NCBI GenBank assembly: GCA_935421135.1
Contig: OW285196.1
Location: 8,877,501-8,941,500 of the forward strand
DNA from: Bugulina stolonifera
Taxonomy: Eukaryota; Bryozoa; Gymnolaemata; Cheilostomatida; Bugulidae
Direction: 5' to 3'
Length of the DNA: 64,000 nt
A program made the position numbers and the translations under genes. Of the stretch, positions 1 to 14,777 are shown one piece after another (within the stretch, counting starts at the first letter, position 1; each line of letters opens with the position of its first letter). Below the pieces are notes generated by a model that searched no databases, had not been told where the DNA came from, and saw nothing but the letters and a program-made list of their open reading frames with translations.

Positions 1-3000
1 CACTAGAACTGTGACATTTTGCTTTGAAATTTGAACCTCTGACACCATTTCCTAACAACTTTTCACCATGAGCTAAATAATAACCCATTAACTCTATAAA
101 AAGACTCGAGTTAACAAGAAAAGAATTGAATTTAAACTTGCCTGTAGTTAACTTGGAAAACTTGACAAAAACTTGAGTTTCTGGGGACATGTAAATATTT
201 AACTCGTAACTTGAAAGTGTTGATCTATCACTGAAAGAATTGACTTGTAACTTGAAGAGTCATAACTAAGAGTTGGCCATGGAAACTTGAGTTTCCAGAA
301 TAAAACTTGCACACATCTCTGTGTAAATGTAAATAATAATAACTATAGTGATTGTATAATAAATAATTATAAAAAACAATAAAATGCAAGCAGAGAGCAT
401 GGAAAATCATTTGTTGATGTGATAGCTGGAAGGTGTTGCTAAAAACTATGGCAATACAAACCGAGAAATAAAATTACAATTACCCTGTGGATGGACAACC
501 TTATTTCCAATTTAATCCCTTTCCTGGACTGGAACTGCTGCCCAACACCTGAACTTGGGGAATTAGAGGGGAATTCCCAGGTATGGGTGAGCCTTTGCGG
601 CTGTGTATTTGAAAGCCCAGTAAATAGACATGGGGGCAGTAACAGCAATCGGTTACTGAATTTATTATACACAGAGGCTATATAAAGCAGTTTTGTAATG
701 ACCTCATATCCGCTTTACGGAGCTGTATATCGTGAGCTAAGTTTTATTCGTTCTTGATGTTTCCGGTATGAGGTTTTCTACTTTTTGCACCTCTTCGGAC
801 ACTTGCCAAGTTACTGCTGCTCCAAATAGGGAGGGTAGGGGCACATATTCAGCCAAAAATGTTCAACATAGGCATCTAACGCATATAGATTTAACGGTTC
901 AAACAATTAAGTACTTTGGACCTACAAAGAATAAAAAAGAATAGGTCAATATAGAATTGATACTCATAATTTCATTATCATTATGATAATGCATAATCAT
1001 AATGATTACATTATCAAATCATATTCATTATGATAATGATTATGGTTAATTATTATTATTGTTTAATATATTATATTATAATGTATTTATAATTATATCA
1101 TAATTATTCGATATCAGTCATATGCCTATTTTTTCTTTTGTTGTGCAAAGTAAAAAATGTCCATAATTATCATATGCTATAATGATATTAACACCATTAT
1201 TCAACTGAACTTATCACCTAATAGTTAATACTATATTAATATTTATTACTTTCTCTATTACTGATTATCTTCCGTATTAATTAATTATTAATGGGCAGCT
1301 GATCTTTTATTATTAGCAGATTGAGCCGCTGCTTCTTAATTCATGCTATGTCATTGAAATTTGCTTTATGACAGCATGGTTATTCACTCCCCATGAGCCA
1401 CAGAAATATTTTACTTACACTGGTTACACCACATGCGTGTTCTGAATGAATTTTGTTAATAGCTGGAGTTGTAAACATAGAATTACCTGGAGAGGTAATT
1501 CTAATTCTACAGTTATGAAACACCATTGTATTGCCCATTGGGGGTAGTTTTATGGGATTACTTATCATTTACATTAGAGACCATTAGTTCATCATATAGG
1601 CTTATTTGGTGGAAATAGGGACTAAGGGAGTTTTTAGCGAAGTGGGAGCAGGCTTTCAAAATCCTACCTAAATCAGGGGACTTGGCAAGTATCGTATGGA
1701 GTTTGGCCAGTGTGATGTTTGGTTTTATAAGCTATTCAGTGGCTCAGTTTATGTTATGCCGCAGTTTTTATCCCAGAATTACTTTGACACACTACAGATG
1801 TTTATGATAATGCATCACTTTAATTAATTAGTTAATTAATATTGCTTTCTCTGTGGTGTGATGACAGGATGGCCACCAACCATGGTTTTTGGTTTTACTA
1901 TGAGATTGAAATGTCTTACTTGTTTATAGTTCAATTTACTATAAATTCTTTCTAGATTAAATTAAAAAGGAGTTTCACTTAGTCCTAATTACGAGCAGTT
2001 AGGCTAATTTAAGGCTGCACATGGGTTGCATCTCTTTCGGATGTCACCCATTAACAGGAAGCCAAATGTGAACAGGCATTCAAGTTCCGAAACTACTGTA
2101 GCCTACCATGCTGTGAAATCAAGGAGCTGCATGTTTGTGGGCTGCATACCAGTGTCAAATTCAGATCTGTTGCACTGCATAAATACATCAACGCATTTTT
2201 GACTTTGATGATTACTGTTTTCTTCTTCTGACCGAATGTTGGAAGGAAGCTTTTTTCCACCGTATAAACAATACATGACTAGAGTTTTTGTACCCTCAGC
2301 TCGGGTACATGAGTGGCATTGATTAATATCCAACACCTAAGCAAAGCTGATTTTTAATAAATTATATAATTGGGAGTCGATGTATCTAATATCAACCAAT
2401 GACAATAACACTACGTGATGCCATAAACTGAAGGACCAACATGTTGGTCTTTCCACAGCTGAACAAACGGCAGGCTAATTTACTCTAAAACGAGGCTCCG
2501 AAGGCCGAGAAGGAACAATCGGCCTCTCGTGTAGCCGAGCCTATATGGACGGTTGCCTGGATGACAGATGCTAGATATTCCCATCGGTAACGGAGGCATA
2601 ACTTCAAACAATTCTTGGAGTCATCATTTGCCCAATAATCTCTGCACAGTCCTAAGGCAGGTATGGGCTTGAATAAAAGTGTCTCTTTACCTGTTTTTTG
2701 CAGCAAATTAAATGGTAATCAATAACCTTCCAATCAAGCACTGCTCTAAGAAACTGCCTTATACTATGTTGTTGCTCCTTATAGTTATCTGTTGCCACTA
2801 AGTGTTACATAACTGGTTTCCTTCTTCAAAGTCAAACTCATGCCTGCATACTCACGATATTGTGTTCTTGCAGTAGTTTCATCCCACTGGTTGGCTCGAT
2901 GGATTAGTGTAAAGTTGTTTATAAGAGATAATGGATGGGTCAGCTGATATGTTCAGGTTAAACCTGCTCTGTTCCTTACTTGGTTTCGCAATGCAAGGCT

Positions 3001-5025
3001 GTATTCAGACTACGACTCATGATTATAATGCTTTCTAAATTTTCGCTTTGTAAGTTTAACAAGAAACTTTAGTACCTGAACGCACGAAATAGAAATTTTC
3101 CACTTTTTATTTACAAACAGATGCAGATATTTTTGCTATCATCTCCCAACACGTATCCAATCTTTTTGTAATCTCCGACCACTAAGCAGAGATTCAAGCG
3201 TATCGTACCTTATTAGCATAGAACTACCATAATTAAAATCATGCTGACAATGCCTGCATTTGAAGGTTTATTTTATATTTAGGCAACATGTACTTTAAAA
3301 TATGCCGTAATCTGTACTGTTTGATATTCTACTATAAATAGTATGGGATTAGCCGCTATTGTGGTTTGACATGAAATTACGAGTATAAACTCTCATGTTG
3401 ATGTCTTACAGATGAGGAGCAATAGATATATTGATCGTTATTGATAAGCAGGTAGATTTATTGTTGGAAGAATAATAAATTATCTAATTAAGTTCGCTTA
3501 ATTCTAGTAATATTTTAAAACTCTGCCAGTAATGCATTCCAGCGCTTGTAATGTATGACAACTAACTAGCTCTAAATGAAAACCGTAGTTCTGAAAGCAG
3601 AACATTCAGAAGTAGTACATGGCCATGGCTCACCATACTATTGATAGTGGAAGTTTGAGTTTGAATCACCTTGTATTAGCAGGGAGGATATACATGTAAG
3701 ACTAAGCAATGCTCTGCTCCTATTATAAGAGCGCATTAAAGTGTGACTAATGGGTTTTATTGTGTCAACAATGTTTTGTCTTTGAGATTAGACTAGTTTA
3801 TTAGCCTGTGATTGTGATAACATTCATCATTCATCATGGGTAGTAAATAGTAGACACTTTTGCCTTCGATAAATATATGTGTAGATTTCTACATTGCAAT
3901 AGTAAAATGGATCATGTCTAGAGACGTTATTATTTTCTCATATTTATTCGATCTTAGTTTATTTTCATTTTCTTCAAATAGTTTATTTTGTTGTTGTATA
4001 TTACTAATTTCTTTGAAGTATTGCTGATAAAATTTTTACTCAGCGCAATGAATGAGTAGTTTGATAATACGAAAAGCAGTATCTGGTTTCATAGCAAGCA
4101 AGCAGTCCAGTAATCAAATCCATCACTCCTAACTGTAATGCACAGTGTAAGATCTGCCGCACTTGCCACAGCAGAACCCTCTCTTTCGTAGAAGTTGAGG
4201 TACATGTGTACAAGTAGCAACTAAAGAATTTCCAGTTTCACTTGCTTGGTTTTACTTGCTGGGGAAATTCTGAAATACTAATACATAGCTATTACAATGG
4301 CTATTCATAATTTTGAAAAGTCGGCATATTTGATGTAGCTGCATCTATAGTTATAATGAAACTTTTGCATCCTCAGTTTTAACTAGCCTTTGACACTCTC
4401 TAAAGCATAAACAATACATTTGACTCATAACTTTCCCTTCCGTTCATTTTATAAAATTGCAGTGTTGTAGTTTTATTAATCCTGTTTATGAAAAGCTACA
4501 GTTTATATTTTTACAACAAAGCTCAATCTCTGACTCATACACTTAAACATAATACTTATCATTCATGTGTCAACACTCAAATATAAAAGGCTGAATGGAT
4601 CATAACCAAATCTATGATTCATTGGGAATAATTTGATTGGTTATTATTGTCTTTTATCCTTCGACTCTCCAATACCGAACATTTCATGCGTGACAGTCGA
4701 CAACTGTAGATTGGTTTAGTGCACATGCTTAACCTTAGCAAGTTTTATGAACATATTATACAAAGTTGTAATTAAGGTTAAATTGGGACACTACATAGGT
4801 TTATCGACTTGCATATAGGTCAAGTTTCTATTTAATAGACTTTTCTCTACTAATTGTTTTAGACAAAAGGTGTTTGAAGGAGTTCGGATGCAAAGCATTT
4901 AACTAGCTCTTGAACACTATAACGTTGCATAGTAAGGGATATGCTAGTAACTCAACTAGTGTGTACTAGGAGCTAGTACTGGATTCAGAGGGACTAATCC
5001 ACTGTCCGTCCTATCAGCTGATTCG
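1..5025. other. gene-poor 5' flank, AT-rich
   Basis: I see no supportable gene in this stretch. Reading frames are short, lack convincing splice partners and resemble no family I know. Positions 60-330 carry degenerate repeats of an AACTTGAG-like word on one strand. Positions 960-1110 are a run of ATTATCATTATGATAATG-type imperfect palindromes typical of decayed AT-rich repeats. The stretch 2480-2660 is locally richer in CpG and could be part of an old mobile element, but nothing identifies it. The region probably holds the KLHL8 promoter near its right end. Confidence 0.5.
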
Positions 5026-8000
5026 ATGAGTGACCAACTTAATCGTCGTGAACCTGTAGACTATACTAAGGCGGAAGAGTTCTGTGTACCCAGTAGAAGC
5101 CGACTGATTAGGAACATACGAGGTAAATATATTTCATTCTATTCACATCACTTTGCGGAATATTTTAACCTTCTTTGAAATATTACTGACGTCTTGTTGC
5201 AACATTAACACAGATGCCGTCTCGAGACCTTAGTAATACCCTACATCAATAACAAACCATAGTTAAAAATACCTTATAGTTTCCTGATGGATTAGTATTT
5301 TGGCTGAAAGATATCAGTTAGTGACAATTTTGTCCAGAAACGATCAGCCAGTAGGATTCTACGCGGTCTTGTTACTGACGTAACGCCCGTCATACAAGTC
5401 ATTGCTTGCTGTGAAATGATCACATTGTAGCATCTGTTATGATTGCCCAATGTTTCCTAGAATAGTGTCAAAGTTAGTGAGGTGTGATTATGATTTATCT
5501 ATGTGTTGGTGCTAGCAGCTCCTTCACACGTACCCAGTACCCTCGTACATTGGCAGTACACCTGACCACTGTCATGCCAAAAACTTCTCAGCGTCACCTT
5601 AATCCATTCTTATCAATTAACAGACGGATTTGGTAGTTGAATGGGTAGTGCGTGTATACCCCCATGTACGGAGACAAAAGCACCATCCATGATACGTGAT
5701 AAGTTGTGATATTCTGTGATATTTGAGACTATAATTGTGCATCTAGATACCTGCTAGTTGTGTAAACAATCCACCTCAGTTCAATTAGTACATGATAGTT
5801 TGAATCTATTACTATTTATACAACAGGAACAAAATATAATAGGTTTTATCGAGAATTAGTTGGATGTGCAGGGGTATAAGATCAAACGTACATGATGGTT
5901 GGTCATATATCTTTTTCAATTTGAGTTGTATCCAAGACATCTTTATACAGACTAATTTACGTTTTGTTTCTTCCATACGGTTGTGTATATATGCCATTTT
6001 TATTGTACATTGATTTCAAGTTATGAAAGGAAGTGCTGGGCGGATGAACGGCGGAGGTAGCACTGGGAATGTTTTGGAAACTTCACTTGGCAGTTCTCCC
6101 CCGGAGCGGACTCACTTTAAGAGGGAAGCACGATCACCCGGCCCGAGATCTGCTCACAGACCATTTAGATCTCTGGTTAACTTATCTTCAAATAAAGCAG
6201 CCCAGAGCTCAATGGACCATTTAAACTTTGAGAGTGTGAGAACTTTAGACGTTAGTGGACAGATGTTCAAAGACAGTTTCGCTGCACTGAATGACTTTAG
6301 AATGAAAGGTCACATGTGTGACCTTGAACTTAAGCTTGGTTCAAGGTCATTCGTATGTCACAGAGTGGTTCTAAGTTGTGCTAGTGGCTACTTCAGAAGC
6401 ATGTTTGCTAGTCAGATGAGAGAAAGTAGAGCCCCCAGCGTGGAACTAAAGGACCTGGATGCAATTGCAGTGGATTTACTCATACAGTTTGCCTACACTG
6501 GTCGTATAACGATGACTATAGACAATGTTCAGCCATTATTGGACGCAGCTTCCTTTCTACAGTTTGACGCTGTCGTGCAGGGCTGTAGTGATTTTATGAA
6601 ACAACAGCTTCACCCTAGTAATTGTATTGAGATGAGAAAGTTCGCAGAACAGCATGGGTTTGTATTAATATATCTCCCTACTACAATAATGACTGTATTA
6701 TGTTACTGTATAATAGCTTAATAGAATAAATAGAATACATTAGTTACTCACATAGATTAGTATATTACATGAACCTTGTAGATGTCATTGATTCATATCA
6801 TTTGACCTCTAACTAAGCTCACGCTTAGTAAAGTTCATTTTATTTACCGTAGTCATCTCCTTACTATATCTCAATGGGGTTAGACCAGGAAGGGTGCTAG
6901 ACTAAATCTGCTATAATAATATTACTAGTTCCAGTTACAGGATGCTAGTTGTGTTAAGGGTTACTGAAAACTGAGTGGGAGATCATTTTACTGTTTGAAA
7001 TTTGACAAAGAATAAAACTATCCCATTCACTGTTTGGTCACTACATCAACCTGTTATAAGTAGGGCCTACCAATCACCTAACCTCACCTGCTTACCTGTA
7101 GAATAGCATATACCGTATAATATATTATAATTATATATCAAACATAATAATTCATCACCTATCGCTTTCCTCCATTTGACATGTTGAATTCTAAATTACT
7201 CTGGTAGTAGTCCATGAGTCATACCATTATACACCAAATTATATGTTTGAACTAGTTTATTATAATTATGTAAATTCCAATACAATCTCTCTAGGAATTG
7301 TATGAAACCGTAGCAGTTGGCCAGATTCCATCTTCTAACCTCAAAATTCTCTGTTAGTGGTCTACTAGGTGGAAACTATTTTATATTATTTAAGATCTAC
7401 ATTATAGTTGTTCCCATATCAAAACTGATAAGTATAAAATTATAATAATTTAGGCCTGCTTGAGCACTTTTATCTATTACCTGTAGCATCTTGCATTACT
7501 TATAACATCTTACATTACTGTTACAAGTCGCATCTTCCGTTGCATGCTACAACTTACAGTAAGTGCTACATGTCAGATTTAGTATTACAAGTAGAATGTG
7601 GGCTAACATCCTAGACAGTCTACAAACTCTAGCCTAGCTTTACCAGTCTATAAGTAGCCTAATTGTTTGTTCGAATCTCATTAAAACATCACCAAGTACA
7701 GTGTTAATCTCTTTGCAGGATGTCTTGTACCATATTGCTTATGGTTTGTACTTGCTAGCAGGTAGATTTGTGACGAAAACCTTTGAAGTTTATATCATGC
7801 CATTTTCAAACAAAATAGTTTATGTTGTTAATCACCTAACCATAAGATCTAAGTAAAGTTTTCAATATTTTTTTTAATTCAGCAATAAGCCCAACGAAAA
7901 GAAATTAGCGGGATATTCTAATAATCTGTATGTTTTCTCTCTTTGAAGACGTACAGATCTGCAAGAACTGGCCGACTCTTACATATCGGATCATTTCAAC

Positions 8001-11000
8001 GAAATTGTAGATTGTGATGAATTCTTTACTATCTCTGCACAACATCTCGCTGACATCATCAGCAACGATGATCTCAATGTTGATTCCGAAATCCAGGTAA
8101 GATATTATTACTCTATTTGGGAAGAATAATACATTGTATGTAGTAATAGTATTGTGTATTTGTTTCAATTTCTACTATGTAGTCTTTGGTCCATCTGCAT
8201 GGGCAGTTGGAACTAGAAGAAAAGTGCTTATTTAATAGGCATATAGGCTAATATTCCATTTAGATAAGGCCTAAGCTTTTAAAGAAATGTAAAGATTATT
8301 GAATTGATTTTATCTTTAGGTGGTTTTGTGAGGTTTACTCTATACCATGGAGCCTCCCTACATGTTCTGAAATAAATTGAAATGTAACCTGTTGTTTTTA
8401 TTACTCATAGCCTGTGTTTTGTCAATATGTTTTAGGTTTATGAGGCTGTCATAAGATGGGTGAAGCATGAAGGCACTGAGAAGTTGGAAAATCGTAAACA
8501 GACATTGGCACCACTTCTTGCCAAAGTGAAACTACCTCTCCTTCCTGCTTCCTATCTCACTCAAGTAAGTAAAGTGAAACTACTTTTACTTCCTAGTCAA
8601 GATATTTTAGTCTCCAGAACAACTTGATGGAATTGCTCGTAAAGTGAAAACCTCGAAACGCGATCAACACTCTTACTGTTTAGCTTTATTACTAGTTTAT
8701 GATTTCTGCACATACAGATGGATGTTGCTTATACAGAAAGGTAAGCTATTGGTTCCCTTGTACCGCAGGTAGTAGAAGCAGACGGGCTCATACACGCAGA
8801 CATGGAGTGCAGGGACTATGTGGATGAAGCCAAGTCATACCAGCTGTCATTGGCTGGACTCACCCCAATTCAGCGACCTTATGATAGAATGGTCCCTCGC
8901 AGGAGCTGCTCAGGTAATTGACCTTCTGTTGACCTTGGTACATCCTCTGTTAGTAACTCATGGTAATGGGCTGACTAATATTTGGAAACTTGTGAGCATT
9001 TACTGATTACCTTATTCAGTTTCACTACTGCAGAGAGTAAAGTCTATTTTATCAAGTGGTCTTTCTAAATGCATCAAAAGTTGTCTGATTGTTCAGCATC
9101 TCTGCGTGTATACTAAACAATGCATTAAGTGCGTTTTCTGCATATTATATAGCCTGATCCAAAACTCTCCACAGAGCCTTAGATTGAGAAACAAGCTTTT
9201 GAAATGTTACAGCCAGCAAATGTCCTTTAGGTGTATAGCGTATTCATCAGTCACATTCCTAACTCTCCGTTGAGTTTGATACTCAGCTCTCAGGCGTAAT
9301 GAGCGAACTGTTGTTTATTGCAGGAGTTCTCTTCTGTGTTGGAGGAAGAGGGGCGTCCGGTGACCCGTTTCGATCTATTGAATGCTACAACTTTAGGAAT
9401 GATAAATGGTTTACCATTGCGGAGATGTCAACTCGAAGAAGGCATGTCGGGGTAGTCTCCTCTGATGGTATGTTATGGTCCTGCTCTTTTGATTTTAGTT
9501 TCAATTCTTTAAATTCATTAACATTTCTAATTTGGTAAAGAAATTTAAATACCTAGTTCTCGGCAACCAAAAGGGTTGATTAATGCTATGCTCGACTTCT
9601 CAACCTCAACCTACATGTATTTTATATTATTATTTCCTATCAGTAGCTTTCTTTGCTCGAATAGGGCTTTCATCAACAAGGAACTTTCATTTTTATGTTG
9701 AATAGGCCTATTATTATTTATTGCAAAGGTTATTGTGTGATTTTAAATTCCCAGATCAGACAATCAATTCAGATTGATATCATGCATGTACATGTACATA
9801 TCATAAACGCGTGCGCAATGTACAGGTATATAAATAATGAATGCACAGGTAAACTCTATACGCATAAATAATGTATATGCAGGTAAACTCTATGCTATCG
9901 GAGGCCATGATGGAGATGAACATTTAAATTCTGGTGAAGTATTTGATCCAGTTACAAATAGGTGGAAGTGCATTGCACCAATGAAGACACTTAGGTATAT
10001 CCTTTTCTCTGATAAAAGAATGAAGTTATTTATGTCGCACTCAAGCTCAGATATGCTGTATTTGTTTACTTTGCAGAGATTTTAATTTCATGCATGTGCT
10101 ATGTATATACTTGTATGTTTTAGACGGGGCCTGGCAATCGCTGCTCTAGGTAATGCACTATACGCTGTAGGAGGACTAGATGATACTTCCTGTTTTGACA
10201 CGGTGGAGAGGTACGATCCCTCCAATGACAGCTGGTCACCAGTGGCTCCCATGAACGTACCCAGAGGTGGAGTGGGTATCGGTGTACTCAAGGTCGGTAT
10301 ACTTGATTGTATTAGTAAGAAATGTCTATCGTTGGCATGACTTGTACGTATTATGAGGTGGAAGAGGTTATATAAAGCATACAAGGCGTATGTGAGGATA
10401 TACAAGGTATTGACCTTTTTTCAAAGCCTCTTTGCTTTGCTAGAGATGGAGCTATAGAATGACAACTCCAAAATGTTTTTTCATGGCTAACAATCTGTGC
10501 GTTTAGATCTGGCTGTGAAAGCTGCGATAGGAATATTCTGGAATGCTTGGTGACTGAACATAGGTCTATAGTTCAATGCACCAAGTGATAACTCACTAAG
10601 GAATTGATGCAATATTCTGCTATTAGCCTGGTTAATCATAAATAATAGAATGTGTTTCAAAATACTCTATGCATTATGGGAATTAATCTTGTACAGGCTT
10701 TGTCACTGCTTTGTAGAACTGTATCTATGCTATTGGTGGAAATGACGGATCATGTAGTTTAAGTAGCTGTGAAAGATATGACCCAATTCTGAATAAATGG
10801 GTCATGATTGCTCCAATGAACAAGAGAAGGGCTGGGGCTGGTGTAGCAGTACTCCACGGCAGACTCTATGCAGCGGGTAGGTTCAGGCAGACGTTCCTCT
10901 GAGTCACACTTTGTATTGTCTATTTGATCTCTGATGTTGGGCCTTTCCAAGTTTTGCCGGAATTACTTTGTGGTACTGAGAAAGCATGAGCTGGTAGCAG

Positions 11001-13009
11001 TCTTATACAGAATAATCAGTTGGTTACATACTGTGTAGTATTTGTAGAAACAGTCTGCTTTTCCACTGCTATGATGACAGATTTTAACTCACTTTTCAGC
11101 AAATAAATATTAACCTTATTCATTCATTATGGGTTGCTATGTGTAACTATGTTCTATCAACTGCAATGTACATGTATTTACAGGTGGGTTTGATGATAAC
11201 GCCCCTCTAGAGAGTGCTGAGGTGTATGATTCTGAGTCTAACCAGTGGTCCTATGTCACCCCAATGGGGTCTCCTAGGGGAGGTTTGTATTATTTATATG
11301 ATAATTGAATTGGTTTTTAACATAGCAATGTGGGATTAACGGTCTACCGTTATCTCTTTATGACTGCTGGTATTTGGTGTATTAAAAGTTGTCCATATTA
11401 TTCAAGCTGGGGAAATTGTCTTCTCTTTATAAAAAAGTAGTTTGTGAACTTGGCTCAAATTTATTTATTGCTCTAAACTCGTCATCATCTAATTTTCATG
11501 GTGTTAATAACCTATTACTCTATATACATGTTTGCCGTATCTACCATTAGTAATTTCGATACCTCATATATAACACCTTACTCTACTCTAGGTGTGGGTG
11601 TGGCCCAGCTAGGAGGTTACCTTTTTGCTGTTGGAGGACATGATGGAACAAACTACCTCAACTCTGTCGAGGCGTATGATCCAATCAAGGACAGGTATGG
11701 CCGTTGCTTGCAGCCTTATCTTGTTAGAATTTTAGATTTTCTTTTCTAGTTATTAAACTGCCTGACGCAGCGCTTCTAATGAACTAGTTAATATGCTTAT
11801 ATAAAAATTGCCAAGAGTCAAACTGCAGATTTAAAAAGTTTTATCTATGAGAGCATTCGAGGAAATTTTATCGCTGTATTTCATAACTTATGGTCTACCA
11901 CACATAAGTCCTGTCAAATTACCTGATAAAATTGAGGGAGATTTTCATATTTAGATAGACTGCTAAAATTTCTGCAGCTTTCATTTGTAGCAAATATCTT
12001 GCGAGTGATAATTATTTTGCGTTTATATAAATACTCTTGACTTCAGGACACGGCCTATAATACAACATGTTTTCAAATTAGTCCATAGCAGTTGCTTTCT
12101 ATTTGGGCGTTGACTTTCTTACTTGACAGTAACGTAAATCTTCATTTCGTAGTTCAAACAGTTAGTGCATTGCCTTTGGTATTGGTGTGTTATTAAATTA
12201 CATTCCTGCACCCTTCCCATAATTCTCTTCCAACAATTGCTTGTAATGTATATCCACCCATTGGACTGATCTGTGCTAGTCTTATGTAGTGTTGCTATGC
12301 TGCATGCTAATCCTACTGCTACGTTGTACACTCCCTCCGCAATGCTCTGTATTTGTCCTGTATTGTGTTCTCTAGCTGGGAAGATAGGTCTTCATTGTTG
12401 GTGTGCCGAGCAGGAAGCGGAATTACATCCGGGCTCTTTCATGTCGCCGCCAAGACTAAACTTGAAAGACTGAAAGCACATTATATGTCAGGTTAGCCTG
12501 AGTTCCAATGCAAGCTAGTTTTGCTAGTACGGTTCCTTCTCAGTCCTTTCTTCTTCTTAACAAAACTCTGCACTTTACCAAATACCTGCACCTAAAATAC
12601 CAAACTGTAGCCATAGTGTGTGTCTATACAGTCTGTGTTATTTCCAAGTCAATGTAGTAACAGTACCCTAGTGTCACCTATACTGTTTGTCTCTATACTA
12701 GGGCGATGCCATACACTCACTAGTACTTTGCAAACACCCTACCAATGGCTTATTAACAAACAGTCAGTTATGTGTTATCACTGGCTGCTGTGACTTACAT
12801 GTACATTTTCTACATCTCATTGTAAAGCCAAGCATGTTAGGGACACTAATAGGACTGTGTGGTGTGCTTTTGTGCAATTAAAATAATTCTGTACTTGTAG
12901 TTGGAAATCTTTAGCAGACGTTAATGCAAACAGAGCTGGTGCAGGAACTACATCAGGCAGCATGCTGGTTCATCAGTTGAAAGCTAAACGTATCCAGACT
13001 GTGTTTTGA
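5026..13009 (+). CDS. KLHL8: Kelch-like protein 8 orthologue (BTB-BACK-Kelch)
   Basis: Twelve exons join in frame to 683 codons: 5026-5122, 6021-6657, 7949-8096, 8436-8564, 8769-8913, 9324-9467, 9883-9994, 10124-10292, 10717-10876, 11184-11282, 11592-11694 and 12901-13009 (TGA at 13007). The order is a Ser/Gly-rich N-terminus, a BTB domain (about residues 118-235, with [20 protein letters not shown]), a BACK domain (about 245-350, beginning [20 protein letters not shown]) and six Kelch blades from about residue 386, each with the GG dipeptide and Tyr/Trp spacing. Blade sequences such as [19 protein letters not shown] and the order of the blades match animal KLHL8 rather than other KLHLs. Family members are substrate adaptors for cullin-3 ubiquitin ligases: BTB and BACK bind CUL3 and the propeller binds substrate. 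The first exon (5026-5122) is less certain. It ends in phase 1 at a GTAAAT donor and joins 6021 in frame, but a start at 6023 (650 codons) is also possible. Confidence 0.93.
9830..9894 (+). repeat. tandem duplication of a Kelch-exon splice acceptor
   Basis: Two copies of a unit of about 34 bp lie head to tail (9830-9860 and 9864-9894). Each has ATAAATAATG, then an AG, then GTAAACTCTAT. The second AG (9881-9882) is the acceptor of KLHL8 exon 7 because it keeps the [11 protein letters not shown] blade in frame. The upstream AG (9847-9848) is a duplicated decoy acceptor. Using it would add 34 nt and shift the frame. Confidence 0.7.
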
Positions 13010-14777
13010 GTTGGCCAATCAAATCACTTGCTCAACCCTGCTCTTTATAATTCAACTGTTAATGGGTATTTATACAGCAGTAACCAAGGTAACATGTCAA
13101 CAATAGTCATTTATTTAATCAGTAGATTTAAGTTTAATTTATAAGTGAACAAAGTCAGTATTCCATTGATGTAATGACTATATATATAGTTGCTTAATAA
13201 TACTCAAACCCTTATTGTGCAATACTACCAGTAAATAGGGTCATATTAGGGTTTACTGTTAGTAGTCAGCATCGCCACCACGACCTTTTCTGTCTACTAC
13301 TCAGCTATACTGCTGAATGAACGTACTTGTAGTAACATGTAGTCTTGCTAGTGTACCTTGTTATTATGTGTGGACATGTGAATGTTTTATTAGACATTGC
13401 TTTCACCAGGCAAGAGATTCCTTCTGTATATTACATGTATATAACTACTAACTTTTGGACATGTTTAATGTTTTTATGACGAAACAACTTGGCTCATACG
13501 AATGGAACTTATATTTATTTCAAGTTGTCCTCTCTCTCATGAAATCTAGTGAGGGAAGACAACTTTGAAATGTACACTCTTTGCTACCAATCTACTGCTT
13601 CCAATGAAGCTAAGTAACTCTGTGCTTTGTATGTATATGTAATAATATTTTAAGGGAAAACATAATATGCAACTACTGGAAAATTCTTATTGGTACCAAC
13701 TTATGCAAACTTCTTTTGATTTTTCTCGAGAAATTGATCAAATATGCTTACATGTATACTATTGTGTTTATGATGTACCTTATTTAGTGGTCACCTCACA
13801 GTGGTCACCATTATAAGCATCCAATCATGGTTTTTGATATTGGTATTTTCATTTTGCTTGTTATATGTACATTTTATAACTTTATATTGGCGGAACCTTT
13901 ACCATGTTGTACATTTACCAATGGCTCCTTATGCTTTTGTATTCATGCCATTTTACTCTTATCTATTATATTCGTTTTTTATACAAGTATGTACATACTA
14001 TATGTTACTATTTCCTTTATATTTCTGTCCAAGTGCAACCAATAAACCCAACAGTTTCTTTCAAACTCAGATAGAAATAACAAGTCAATTATTTATTTTA
14101 TCCTGGTGTTGGTACCACACCACACTTCTATGTATCTGTATGCAGTTCTGCACTGTCAATCTACTCTCCCACTCAGCAACTGATTTCTTTGTGTTATTTT
14201 GTCCTTGAGAAGGAACCCTCACTTCACAAGATGCAGATTTACCAACAATGGGCATAAACAATGGTGATTGCCATACCACTTGTATAACTGTAAGTCTACA
14301 TGTATAACCTAGCCCCACTTTGTTGGTAATGTTAATCACATGCACTTTTAGATTCTGTACTCTGGCTGGTGGTGTGGTATCACATAAACAATTCATATAC
14401 ATGAACAATACAATCATGTAGAAGTACTGCATGTGAAAAGTTTTTGGGAGGAGTTGTCCTACCGCGGAACTAGCAGCGAAATATTTAGGAAAATTTCTAG
14501 TATGTAGACTAAAACACTTCTGGTTATGTTATTTCAGACTATCGGATATTACCAAGTAGTTTACGCAGAACCGCGGGCAGCAAATCTTTGGCGGTTGATA
14601 TTAAAAGTTTATTCAGGTCATTCCATGCAGGAAGTCGTGTGTGGCACCGGTTGACCAAACTCAGCTGAATCTCTTTTAAATCTCTAAAAGTCTAGTTTAT
14701 CAGACAATACTTCGGGTCTACTACTAATAGAGCAGAAGACCACGTTTAATCTTGAGTGAAAGAAGTCAATCTGCAAA
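13010..14777. other. KLHL8 3' UTR and spacer to EndoU
   Basis: No coding exon is recognised here. Frames at 13801-14208 and 14085-14432 (minus) are low-complexity hydrophobic or Cys-rich translations of AT-rich DNA without splice or family support. The segment contains the likely KLHL8 3' UTR and, at its right end, the presumed promoter and leader of the endoribonuclease gene. Confidence 0.5.
14041..14046 (+). promoter_or_regulatory. possible poly(A) signal for KLHL8
   Basis: AATAAA about 1 kb after the KLHL8 stop. It is the canonical hexamer I noticed between that stop and the next gene. A variant hexamer closer to the stop could be used instead. Confidence 0.35.

Noticed and set aside
2103..2706. 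Two minus-strand open frames (77 and 73 codons) as gene or transposase remnants
   Set aside because: Mixed composition but no motifs, no paired exons and no terminal repeats. Not enough to call.
13801..14208. 135-codon hydrophobic open frame after KLHL8
   Set aside because: A Phe/Leu/Tyr/Cys-rich translation of T-rich DNA with an overlapping frame of the same kind, and no family or splice support.
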